Shown here one piece after another: positions 1 through 7,813 of a DNA stretch of 33,191 bases (positions are counted from its first letter, which is position 1; each line of letters starts with the position of its first letter). The DNA is taken from positions 1-33,191 of the forward strand of contig JAJDNH010000142.1 in assembly GCA_022340775.1 (NCBI GenBank), read 5' to 3'. This stretch comes from Acidobacteriota bacterium. GTDB taxonomy: Bacteria > Acidobacteriota > Thermoanaerobaculia > Thermoanaerobaculales > Sulfomarinibacteraceae. The translations under genes and the position numbers were made by a program. The notes under the pieces are model-generated. The model did not search any database. It had not been told where the DNA came from and saw only the letters and a program-made list of their open reading frames with translations.

Positions 1-1
1 G

Positions 2-2254
2 CTGGAGCGTGGAACCTACGTCTTCGACACGCTGCTGTCGACCGCACAGCGGAGTCAGGCGCCGCTCAGGGGTTGGTTGGACAAGCACGGGGTGTGGTAC
101 CGGCCTTACTACATCGTCAACGCGATCTTGGTGCGCGGCGACCGGGCGCTGGTGGAGACGCTGGCGAAGCGTAAGGACGTGCTACGGCTCGAGGGCAACC
201 CGCACGTCTACAATCCGATGCCGCTGCCGGGTCCATCGAGCGCCGAGCCCAACGGCGTCGAGTGGAACATCACCAGGACCCACGCGCCGGATGTGTGGGC
301 AATGGGTTTCACCGGCCAGGGCGTGGTCGTCGGCGGCCAGGATACCGGCGTCGACTGGACCCACCCGGCCCTCATCGACCACTACCGGGGCTGGAACGGA
401 TCGACCGCGGATCACGATTACAACTGGCATGACGCGATCCACGAGTCGGTCGGCAACCCGTGCGGCAACGACTCCCCGGCACCCTGCGACGACTACGGCC
501 ACGGCACCCACACCATGGGTACCGTCGTAGGAGATGACGGCGGCAGCAATCAGATCGGCATGGCACCGGGCGCCAAGTTCATTGCATGTCGGAACATGGA
601 CGACGGGGACGGTACGCCTGCCCGCTATCTCGAGTGCTTCCAGTTCTTCCTCGCCCCCTACCCGGTCGGCGGCACGCCGGCCGAGGGCGATCCCTCGAAA
701 GCGCCCGACGTGACCAACAACTCCTGGGGTTGTCCGACCTCCGAAGGCTGCTCCTGGGACACCCTCAAGGCGGCCGTCGAGGCGCAGCAGGCGGCCGGCA
801 TCATGACCGTGGTCTCAGCGGGCAACTCGGGCCCCAGCTGCGGCACGGTCAGCGACCCGCCGGCCATCTACGATGCGTCCTACTCGGTTGGCGCCACGAA
901 CTCGGCAGACGGCCTGGCCTCGTTCAGCAGCCGTGGTCCAGCAGTGGCCAACCTCGGCAACCCCAACCTGATGAAGCCTGACATCGTGGCGCCTGGGGTC
1001 AGCATTCGTTCCTGCCTCCCCGGTGGAACCTACGCTAGCTGGCAGGGCACCAGCATGGCCGGGCCCCACATCGCCGGTGCGGTGGCGCTCATCTGGTCGG
1101 CGTTGCCGAGCCTCAAGAACGACCAGACCGCCACCGAGGACCTGATTAACAGCAGTGCCCTTCCCCTGAGCTCGGTCGTGGAAGGCTGCGGCGGCGACTA
1201 CGTCAACGGTCCGAACAACTCGTGGGGCCACGGCCTGGTCGACGTCAAGCAGGCGCTCACCGAGGACATCACGCTGCTGCCGACGGCGGTGGCGGTGACA
1301 GAAAACTCTGGCAACGGCAACGGTGTGCTGGAGCCGGGCGAGGTCTTTACCCTCTCGCCGACCTGGTACAACCCCGGCTCGATCGTCGTGCCTGCCGTGA
1401 CCGGGACTGTGGGCGTAAGCCCCGGGCTGTTGCTCGCCAGCAACCACGCGACCTACGGCAACCTTCCCGCGGGGGGCTCGAAGTCGTGCTCGGAGAACGC
1501 TGACTGTTATTCGGCGCTGGTCAGCTCGTCCCGTCCGAGCGGGCACCTGGATCGAACCATGACCGAGACCCTGTCGAGCGGGGAAACCAAGGAGTGGACC
1601 CTGCACATCGGAAACAGCTTCACCGACGTGCCATCCGACTACTGGTCCTACAAGTTCATCGAGACGATCTTCCACAACGAAGTCACATCCGGCTGCACGG
1701 CCGATACCTTTTGCCCGGAAGATCCCGTGTCTCGTTGGCAGATGGCGGTATTCCTCGCGGCTTCGGAGGTCGGGAAGACAGCGGTTCCGACGACGGGAAC
1801 AGTGCCGGGGATGGGGAGCTACAACTGCTCAGCCGGAGGGACCTCGGTGTTCGCCGACGTACCACCCGCTGATCCCGGGTGCCGTTTCATTCACTTCATC
1901 GCGCAGGAGGGAATCACGGTCGGTTGCGGCGGAGGCAACTACTGTCCTTGGACTAACGTCGACCGCTGGCAAATGGCCGTGTTCCTGGCCAAGGGGATGC
2001 TGGGCGGTGCACCGATACCGACGTCTGGGACGGTGCCCGAGTTGGGGAGCTACAACTGCACCGCCGGTGGCACCTCGGTGTTTGCAGACGTTTCGCCAGA
2101 AGACGGCGGATGCGCGGCGATCCACTACCTTGCAGCTGCCGGTGTCACAGCCGGTTGCGGCGGAGGCAACTACTGTCCCGACCGTGTCCTGTCTCGCGCC
2201 GAGATGGCCGTGTTCCTGACGAAGGCGTACGGAATGACCCTCTACGGGCCATGA
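2..2254 (+). CDS. Secreted subtilisin-family (S8) serine protease with three SLH-like repeats, 5' truncated by the window edge
   Basis: The reading frame is open from base 2 with no credible start, so the gene begins outside the window; 750 residues are visible. The first 70 or so residues resemble an I9-type propeptide. The catalytic triad is intact: Asp in GQDTGVDW (base 341), His in YGHGTHTMG (base 500) and Ser in GTSMAGPH (base 1052). A beta-rich linker (about 1270-1615) leads to three SLH-like repeats (about 1619, 1846 and 2077 onward). Each carries the YCP or FCP plus QMAVFL/EMAVFL signature, and the repeats carry regularly placed Cys pairs likely to form disulfides. Family knowledge predicts an exported peptidase held at the cell surface or S-layer. 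No signal peptide can be checked. The call is firm; the anchoring mode is inference. Confidence 0.93.
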   Translation: MERGTYVFDTLLSTAQRSQAPLRGWLDKHGVWYRPYYIVNAILVRGDRALVETLAKRKDVLRLEGNPHVYNPMPLPGPSSAEPNGVEWNITRTHAPDVWAMGFTGQGVVVGGQDTGVDWTHPALIDHYRGWNGSTADHDYNWHDAIHESVGNPCGNDSPAPCDDYGHGTHTMGTVVGDDGGSNQIGMAPGAKFIACRNMDDGDGTPARYLECFQFFLAPYPVGGTPAEGDPSKAPDVTNNSWGCPTSEGCSWDTLKAAVEAQQAAGIMTVVSAGNSGPSCGTVSDPPAIYDASYSVGATNSADGLASFSSRGPAVANLGNPNLMKPDIVAPGVSIRSCLPGGTYASWQGTSMAGPHIAGAVALIWSALPSLKNDQTATEDLINSSALPLSSVVEGCGGDYVNGPNNSWGHGLVDVKQALTEDITLLPTAVAVTENSGNGNGVLEPGEVFTLSPTWYNPGSIVVPAVTGTVGVSPGLLLASNHATYGNLPAGGSKSCSENADCYSALVSSSRPSGHLDRTMTETLSSGETKEWTLHIGNSFTDVPSDYWSYKFIETIFHNEVTSGCTADTFCPEDPVSRWQMAVFLAASEVGKTAVPTTGTVPGMGSYNCSAGGTSVFADVPPADPGCRFIHFIAQEGITVGCGGGNYCPWTNVDRWQMAVFLAKGMLGGAPIPTSGTVPELGSYNCTAGGTSVFADVSPEDGGCAAIHYLAAAGVTAGCGGGNYCPDRVLSRAEMAVFLTKAYGMTLYGP
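1784..2245 (+). repeat. Two tandem 231-bp coding repeats (77-residue SLH-like units) in the subtilase gene
   Basis: Units 1784-2014 and 2015-2245 are in phase and similar along their length. They include an exact 27-bp match, 1921-1947 against 2152-2178, and the shared GSYNC, GGTSVFADV and GCGGGNYC peptides. A third, more diverged unit lies just upstream from about 1619. The DNA-level identity implies a fairly recent internal duplication or gene conversion. Confidence 0.9.
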
Positions 2255-2301
2255 GCGTTCCTCGGCTCGATGAAGGGAACCGGGGACTGGACTAGCCGGC
2301 G

Positions 2302-3126
2302 ATGCCGCGGGCCGAGTGGGGGGCCGATCCCGAGTTCTTCGGGCCTCGCCATGCCTACCGCGAGGCGCTGATACTGCGGCAGATCGAGTCGGGGGACCTC
2401 GGCGGATCCTTGCACCTGGAGTGCGCTGCAGGAGTCGGCTCGCTTTCCATTGCGTTGGCGAGGAGGGGTGCCACGGTCGTCGCGGCCGACCGCTCACTGC
2501 GCTCGTTGCACGTGGTGGCAGGAAGAGTCGAGGGTGCCGATCTTCGCGGTCGAGTGCTACCGGTCGTGGCGGACGCCACCTCTCTGCCATTCTCCACAGC
2601 CACCTTCAAATCGGTGACCAGCGCCGAGACGTTGGAGCATATCCAGGACGACACAGCCGCCATTGGTGAGCTGGCGCGGGTGCTCACCGCCGGCGGGCGG
2701 CTGGTCGGGACGGTCCCCGCCGGGCCGGAACAGTGGTCGGCTTGGGACGACTGGGCAGGTCATCTGCGACGCTACCGGCGGCCGGAGGTCGAGGGTCTAC
2801 TGGCTTCCGCGGGACTGGCTGCAACGGTCTCGGGCTGGGGGTGGCCGCTGGTCCGCCTGTACGACGCACTGTTCATGAAACGGGTCAACCGCCGGCGCCT
2901 TTGCACGGATCGCGAAGTTGCCGAGGACACACCGTTGCGGGCGATTTCGGCTCTCGGGAGGAAGCGTTGGCTGGTGCGGCTCGTCCGGATGGCGTTCAGC
3001 GTGGAGCGGGTTTTCCCCGGCGCTGGCTACGGCGTGGGGTGGTTGTACCGCGCATCGAAGGCGGCACCACCCCCTCCCCCCGGACAACCTGACCTCCCAC
3101 CAGCCGCCGTCCCCAGCGGTCGGTGA
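2302..3126 (+). CDS. Class I SAM-dependent methyltransferase (Methyltransf_11-like)
   Basis: This 274-residue soluble protein has the class I methyltransferase fold. SAM-binding motif I is LHLECAAGVGSLS (residues 37-49), followed by an acidic residue ending strand beta2 (Asp63), DATSLPFS (91-98), SAETLEHI (107-114) and ARVLTAGGRLVGTVPA. HLRRYRRPEVEGLLASAGL is typical of the C-terminal part of ubiquinone/menaquinone-type methyltransferases. The substrate cannot be read from sequence. It follows the protease by 47 bases with only a weak Shine-Dalgarno site. Its last 131 bases overlap the end of the convergent gene ending at 2996, and its tail is a low-complexity proline-rich stretch. Confidence 0.85.
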   Translation: MPRAEWGADPEFFGPRHAYREALILRQIESGDLGGSLHLECAAGVGSLSIALARRGATVVAADRSLRSLHVVAGRVEGADLRGRVLPVVADATSLPFSTATFKSVTSAETLEHIQDDTAAIGELARVLTAGGRLVGTVPAGPEQWSAWDDWAGHLRRYRRPEVEGLLASAGLAATVSGWGWPLVRLYDALFMKRVNRRRLCTDREVAEDTPLRAISALGRKRWLVRLVRMAFSVERVFPGAGYGVGWLYRASKAAPPPPPGQPDLPPAAVPSGR

Positions 3127-4681
3127 GAACGAGCTGCAGCCGATAGTCCCGGTCAGGATCGGCGCCATCCCACGTTCCCAGCTCGATGCTGCTCTCGTCG
3201 CCGGTGTCGCCCTGCCCGAGCACGTGGACCACGCGACTCCGGAGAGGCCGGGCCTCCAGCCGCCAGCGCCCGGGAGCCGGGCCGTCCGTGAGGCTGAACA
3301 AGGCTGCAATCCCGTGCAGGATCGCCGGGCTGGCCGCGATGGGAGGAGAGGCCGGCGGGTCCGCGATCCAAGTCACCGCGATGAGGCCGTTCCCTCCCAG
3401 AGCGGGCGTCGGCTTGATAACTGGGGTCTGATCGGCGAGTAGGCGGGCGTCATCATAGGCGCCGAACCGGGTGTACTCGCCGGTCGTGTCCCCGGGGTAC
3501 GGCTCGACGGTGCAGCCGTGAAGCTCGATGGTCGAGCTCCCGGAGGCCTGGATAGTACACGTGAACTTGCTGTCACACGCGGTGACGTAGGCCGAGCCAC
3601 TGGCCCCGAAGTAGCCGCCGCTGCCATCCACCGTTGTGCGCTCGAGGCTCGCCGCCGCGTTGCCAAGGGTCAGGATCTCGCCTACCACGGAGTCCACGAC
3701 CTCGACCCGCGGTGGGCTCTCACCGATCGTGACACCATCACCGGCCTGGACTGGCGCCATGCTCTCCGGGTAGAGGTTCCAGGTGTCGACAGAGGCGTTG
3801 TCGAGAGTAATGCTGCGGTCGGACAGGGGCAGCCGGCGGCTCTCCATCCCTGCCTGATTCACCAGGTCGCGGACGATCGCCGAGTTCGGCATGTGGAGGC
3901 CCACGACCACCCAGTTGTCCTCCGGAATGTCGCGAAGCGTGAGGGCGCAGCCGTTCCAGACCAGCATCGGCCACAACTTGACGACACACCTCTCCAGGTG
4001 ACAAACGTCAGGGATCCCGGACGAGCCCGACGGTGGGAAGTCCCACGACTCGATGAAGCCCGGCATCGGAGGCGTGTACACCGCCTTGCTCCCCTGCGGA
4101 AACTCCGGCCACACCCACAGGTCGCCGGCGCCAGGATCGCGCGGGATGTCGGTCAGCTCCAGGTGTCCTGCACCCAGAAGCAGAGTCTCGAAGTGGCCGT
4201 TGAGGCGCTCCGCGCGGAGCGTCGCGCTGTCGCCGGCCAGCAGTTGGACGTCTCCGAAATCGGTGTCGCGGATCTCGATGATCGACCTGCCTGCGGCGAC
4301 GAGGCCATGCTGAACGTGGTTGGGAATCCGGTAGTCGCAGCCCGTAATCTCGACCGAGGCATCGTCGGTAGCAGCCAGGGAGTACTGCCCATGATAGGTG
4401 CTCATGAACTGGATGACAGAGTCTTTGAGCACGACCGTCGAGCTTCCGGTGGCCCACAGGTTGCCGGTGATGCGGAGGCCGGGGGCGCCGACGCCGTTGA
4501 CGACCAGGCTACCGTTGCCGACAAGGATGATGTTGCCGACGTCCATCGGCTCCGTGACCGTAACCTGGGTGGAGATGTACCACGGGTCTTCGGTTGCTCC
4601 CGCGGCAGCTGCGGTCAGCGTCAACAAAGACGCGGCTACCGTGACCAACCCGAGCACGCGCGGAGTGAGCTGCCATCTCAC
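2996..4681 (-). CDS. Secreted beta-helix-like protein of unknown function
   Basis: The GTG start at 4681 is preferred over an upstream start at 4777. It has a strong GGAGG site immediately before it and places a signal peptide at the N-terminus (LGLVTVAASLLTLTAAAAGA, then the likely cleavage). That gives 561 residues. The mature protein is built of short irregular repeats with runs such as GSSTVVLKDS, DDASVEITGCDY and GSSTIELHGC, as in right-handed parallel beta-helix surface proteins. No catalytic motif was recognised. It starts 16 bases after the flavoprotein gene stop, so it is probably the last gene of that operon. The C-terminal 40 or so residues are Arg-rich and lie over the methyltransferase gene, so they may be read-through sequence and not a folded part. 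Confidence 0.75.
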   Translation of the reverse strand: MRWQLTPRVLGLVTVAASLLTLTAAAAGATEDPWYISTQVTVTEPMDVGNIILVGNGSLVVNGVGAPGLRITGNLWATGSSTVVLKDSVIQFMSTYHGQYSLAATDDASVEITGCDYRIPNHVQHGLVAAGRSIIEIRDTDFGDVQLLAGDSATLRAERLNGHFETLLLGAGHLELTDIPRDPGAGDLWVWPEFPQGSKAVYTPPMPGFIESWDFPPSGSSGIPDVCHLERCVVKLWPMLVWNGCALTLRDIPEDNWVVVGLHMPNSAIVRDLVNQAGMESRRLPLSDRSITLDNASVDTWNLYPESMAPVQAGDGVTIGESPPRVEVVDSVVGEILTLGNAAASLERTTVDGSGGYFGASGSAYVTACDSKFTCTIQASGSSTIELHGCTVEPYPGDTTGEYTRFGAYDDARLLADQTPVIKPTPALGGNGLIAVTWIADPPASPPIAASPAILHGIAALFSLTDGPAPGRWRLEARPLRSRVVHVLGQGDTGDESSIELGTWDGADPDRDYRLQLVLTDRWGRRLVGGQVVRGEGVVPPSMRGTTTPRRSQRRGKPAPR

Positions 4682-4697
4682 GCGAGACTCCCTCCGG

Positions 4698-5879
4698 TCA
4701 CGGTACCTCCACCGCGACCTCTGCTCCCCGGCAACGGTATGCCGGGAGGACCGGCATCGCCAATACCGTCCGGGCAAGCAAACCGGCGTAGCTCATCTCA
4801 CCTCGCAGTACGCGCACGAAGTAACGGCATAACAATCGGTTACGGAACATCAGGCGGAAGGCAGCCGAGGGGTGACCGTACATCAGACCCGAGAGCTTGC
4901 GAGCCAACCGGAAAGGACCATGGATCTCTTTCCACAAACGCCAGGAATAGCCGTCGAGCGCCCGATCGCAGCTGAGAAAGCGGTCGATCGCCGCCGCCGC
5001 CAGGTGAGAGGTCCGGAACGCCTGGGCGATTCCCTCGCCGGTCACCGGGTCGACCGCGTCGGCTGCGTCCCCGGCAAGGACTATCCGGGAGCTGTTGTAG
5101 GGCCGGAGAGTGCCGCCGAGTGGCAGCCTGTACCCGCGCTGACGATAGATCTCGCAGCCCTGCAGCGTGCTCCACGAGGATTGGAAGCGACGGCACTGCT
5201 CCCGCACCTGTCGTGCGTACTGGCCTCCAACATAGCCGCCGATCGAGCACCGCCTTCGCTTCGGGAAGGCCCAGCCGTAGCCGCCGGGAAAGGAGGCGAA
5301 GTCGAACTGCGTCGCGATGCCATGATCTCCGGCCGGCAGCCAGCCCTCGAGCTCGAACGCGGCCACGAACTCCCGCTGATCCCATCCCTTGAAGAGGCGC
5401 GCGACCACGCTCTCAACGCCGTCCGCACCGACCAGCGCACGCCCCTGGAAGGTTCCGGCGCCGGTTTCCACCCGCACCGAGTCGTTGTCCTCGACCACCC
5501 CGCGCACGGGCGTTCCCTCCATCACCCTCACGGTAGCGAGACTCCGCACCAGATCGAGGTGGGCCTGGTCAAACTCCTCCCGGTGCACCATCCAGCCTAC
5601 AGGCTTTCGACAGTGCAGGCGGGTGACCCTGTCCGGACCCCACGAGATCACGGTCTCGTGGATCGTACGTTCGAAAAGATGGTGGAGCTCATTCGGGATA
5701 TAGGGAGCGGCCTTGACGGTAATCCCACCGGCGCAGGGTTTCCAGCGTGGGAAGGAGGCACGGTCGACGAGAAGCACCTTCCAGCCGCGGTTTCCGAGCT
5801 CCCAGGCGGCGTGACAACCGGCCGGACCGGCGCCGACCACGATGGCATCCCACATCGTCCCGAGCGACGATGATGTCAT
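4698..5879 (-). CDS. Geranylgeranyl-reductase-family FAD-dependent oxidoreductase
   Basis: A 393-residue flavoprotein. The FAD-binding Rossmann motif is VVGAGPAG (residues 14-21), followed by FPRWKPCAGGIT (43-54), VGADGVES (150-157) and LAGDAADAVDPVTGEG near the C-terminus. The geranylgeranyl reductase signature YxWxFP followed by seven residues and Gly is present as YGWAFP then GG (residues 201-215). Family members hydrogenate isoprenoid chains of archaeal lipids, polyprenols, chlorophyll or quinones. Here the substrate is unknown, but the neighbouring polyprenol-type glycosyltransferases make a polyprenyl carrier plausible. The start at 5879 overlaps the upstream stop as ATGA behind an AAGGAG site; starting at 5912 would add an uncoupled extension. 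Confidence 0.85.
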   Translation of the reverse strand: MTSSSLGTMWDAIVVGAGPAGCHAAWELGNRGWKVLLVDRASFPRWKPCAGGITVKAAPYIPNELHHLFERTIHETVISWGPDRVTRLHCRKPVGWMVHREEFDQAHLDLVRSLATVRVMEGTPVRGVVEDNDSVRVETGAGTFQGRALVGADGVESVVARLFKGWDQREFVAAFELEGWLPAGDHGIATQFDFASFPGGYGWAFPKRRRCSIGGYVGGQYARQVREQCRRFQSSWSTLQGCEIYRQRGYRLPLGGTLRPYNSSRIVLAGDAADAVDPVTGEGIAQAFRTSHLAAAAIDRFLSCDRALDGYSWRLWKEIHGPFRLARKLSGLMYGHPSAAFRLMFRNRLLCRYFVRVLRGEMSYAGLLARTVLAMPVLPAYRCRGAEVAVEVP

Positions 5880-6823
5880 GCCTGGCTCCTTCGCAGAACC
5901 CCGGTCATGCATGCGATCCCGCCCGCCGCCTTGACCAGCTCGTCAATCTCTACCTCGGTGCAGCGAACCCCCAGCTCCTGGAAAAAGGCCCGAGTTCCCG
6001 GCGCGCCGGCCGGCATCAGAATTCGTCGCGGGCCGAGGACGACGACGTTGAGGGCCTGCCCCCTGTCGACCTCTGGTCCCTCCGGTACCGTCGCGACCCG
6101 CATCCCGAGCCTTTCCAGATCACGGATAGCCGCCTCGGGCGCGGCGTTCCTGCGGGCCACCGCGAGATCCTCGTCGATCACCCGAAGGGTGCCCATCAGG
6201 TGCATGGTTCCGGGCGGTAGCAGCACAGTAACGACCTCGACCTCCAGCTCCTCGAGTGTTCGCGTCACTTGGCGCACGCCCTCGTCGTTGGTCCGCAGAC
6301 CACGCGCCAATAGCACGAGGTCAGGCCTGGCCCACAATGCGTCGGCGCCCTCGAACGTCCCGTTCCCGCCGACGGTCCGCAGGATGGGAATGCCGAGGTC
6401 CGCCAGGCGGCGGGCGACCCATCGTTCCTCTCCCGCTCGAACGGTCGAAGCCGGACGTCCGACGATCGCACCCTCGGGGGTCATGAAGAGCAGGTCTGCG
6501 ACGAACAGGAGGTTGGGCGGAGGAGACGCAGCAGGATCGACCAGCGCCACCTGTACACCTGCAGCACCGTAGACCCGAAGGAGGTCGTCGTGCTGCTCAC
6601 GAGCCCTCTGGGGATCGACTGGGGCCAACATTTGCACCGCATCCGGGTCGACAGACGCGCTGAGCTCTGGGCCGGGCGAGTGCAGGAGGACAGCCTCGAG
6701 CCTCCCCCACTCGCGGTCTACGCCGCAGGGAGACCACACGCTGCCGATCTCCTGCCGGGCAACCGACCTTCGCGGTGACCACGCGGGGCCGCCGTAGGCG
6801 GCTGGGAGCCGCCGCTCAGTCAT
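5876..6823 (-). CDS. Amidinotransferase/arginine-deiminase-superfamily protein (DDAH-like)
   Basis: A 315-residue protein of the guanidino-group-modifying (pentein) superfamily. The conserved landmarks are FVADLLF (Asp110), GTFEGADAL (Glu158, Asp161), GTMHLMGTL (His208) and the C-terminal nucleophile in GGIACMT (Cys305). These correspond to the Cys-His-Glu/Asp catalytic apparatus. Family members deiminate arginine, hydrolyse methylated arginine or transfer amidino groups; which applies here cannot be decided. The first 30 residues precede the fold and the true start may be slightly internal. It lies between the GT2 gene (21-base gap) and the flavoprotein gene (4-base overlap), an unusual partner set. 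Confidence 0.85.
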   Translation of the reverse strand: MTERRLPAAYGGPAWSPRRSVARQEIGSVWSPCGVDREWGRLEAVLLHSPGPELSASVDPDAVQMLAPVDPQRAREQHDDLLRVYGAAGVQVALVDPAASPPPNLLFVADLLFMTPEGAIVGRPASTVRAGEERWVARRLADLGIPILRTVGGNGTFEGADALWARPDLVLLARGLRTNDEGVRQVTRTLEELEVEVVTVLLPPGTMHLMGTLRVIDEDLAVARRNAAPEAAIRDLERLGMRVATVPEGPEVDRGQALNVVVLGPRRILMPAGAPGTRAFFQELGVRCTEVEIDELVKAAGGIACMTGVLRRSQA

Positions 6824-6829
6824 TCCCAG

Positions 6830-6841
6830 GTCCCGCGGGAC
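6830..6841. repeat. 12-bp perfect palindrome in the short GT2-amidinotransferase gap
   Basis: GTCCCGCGGGAC is self-complementary and fills the middle of the 21-base intergenic space, 7 bases before the amidinotransferase start, where a ribosome-binding site would be expected. It could be a short hairpin or operator, or simply chance in G+C-rich DNA. Confidence 0.4.
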
Positions 6842-6844
6842 AGG

Positions 6845-7813
6845 TCATGTGCCCGGCCGCGACGGCGGCACCACCTGGGTATTGCCGTCAGTGGCCTCAC
6901 GGACCAGGTACAGGGGCCGTCTCTTGACCTCGTCGAAAATCCGTCCGAGGTACTCGCCGAGGATGCCGATCATGATCAGCTGCACCCCGCCGATAAACAG
7001 GATGGAGGCCATGATTGATGTATACCCGGGCCAGTTGATGCCGAGGGCTTTGAGCAAAATGACGACGCCGATGTAGACAAAGGCGAGGCCGGACACGACA
7101 AAGCCCGTCCAGGTCGCGAGACGAAGAGGAAAGAACGAGAACGAGGTGATACCGTCAAACGCGAAACGCACCATTTTCTTGAGCGGATACTTGGTCTCTC
7201 CCGCGAGACGCGGCTGGCGCCGATAGCGCACTGCCGTCTGCGTGAAACCGAGCCAGCTCACGAGACCACGGATGAACCGATTGCGCTCCGGCAGAGCCCT
7301 GAAAGCCTCGACGACCCGTGGTCCCATCAACCGGAAGTCGCCGGTGTCAACCGGGATATCAACGCTGGTGATGGCCCGCAGCAGGCGGTAGAAGAGCGTT
7401 GCCGTCGCGCGCTTGAACCAAGTCTCGCCCTCACGTTCGTCACGCTGGGCGTAGACGACCTCGTAGCCTTCCCGCCAGCGTGCGACGAGCTCGGGGATCA
7501 CCTCGGGAGGGTCCTGCAGGTCGGCGTCGATGATGACTAACGCGGTGCCGCGCGCCGTGTCGACACCGGCGGTCAGCGCCGCCTGGTGGCCGAAGTTGCG
7601 GGCGAAGCGAATCCCCCGTACCCGATGATCCTCCTTCGCCAGCCCAGCGATCATCTCCCAGGTCCCGTCATGCGACCCGTCGTCCACGAACACGATCTCG
7701 AGCCCTTCGACGACCGGGTCGACCGCCGCCGTGAGACGGTCATACAACGGGCGGATGCTCTCCTCCTCGTTGAAGGCAGGCACAACCACCGTGAGCTCCG
7801 GGGTTTCAGACAC
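6845..7813 (-). CDS. Family 2 glycosyltransferase, polyprenyl-phosphate sugar synthase type (DPM1/GtrB-like)
   Basis: A 322-residue GT-A enzyme with two C-terminal membrane segments. Nucleotide-sugar motifs are VVPAFNEEES, FVDDGSHDGT and DADLQDPPEV, and the family signature DTGDFRLM follows. The hydrophobic helices are around TGFVVSGLAFVYIGVVILL and IMASILFIGGVQLIMIGILG. Such enzymes move a hexose from a nucleotide sugar to a polyprenyl or dolichyl phosphate on the cytoplasmic face of the membrane. The GTG start at 7813 overlaps the upstream stop by 8 bases behind GGAGGT; the longer frame to 7888 adds an Arg/Cys-rich extension unlike the family. The product would be a lipid-linked donor for the GT-C proteins encoded upstream. 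Confidence 0.9.
   Translation of the reverse strand: MSETPELTVVVPAFNEEESIRPLYDRLTAAVDPVVEGLEIVFVDDGSHDGTWEMIAGLAKEDHRVRGIRFARNFGHQAALTAGVDTARGTALVIIDADLQDPPEVIPELVARWREGYEVVYAQRDEREGETWFKRATATLFYRLLRAITSVDIPVDTGDFRLMGPRVVEAFRALPERNRFIRGLVSWLGFTQTAVRYRRQPRLAGETKYPLKKMVRFAFDGITSFSFFPLRLATWTGFVVSGLAFVYIGVVILLKALGINWPGYTSIMASILFIGGVQLIMIGILGEYLGRIFDEVKRRPLYLVREATDGNTQVVPPSRPGT

Noticed and set aside
3518-4975. Long plus-strand open frame (485 codons) opposite the beta-helix-like and flavoprotein genes
   Set aside because: It is antisense to two genes with signal peptide or catalytic motifs, has low-complexity charged composition and no recognisable domain.
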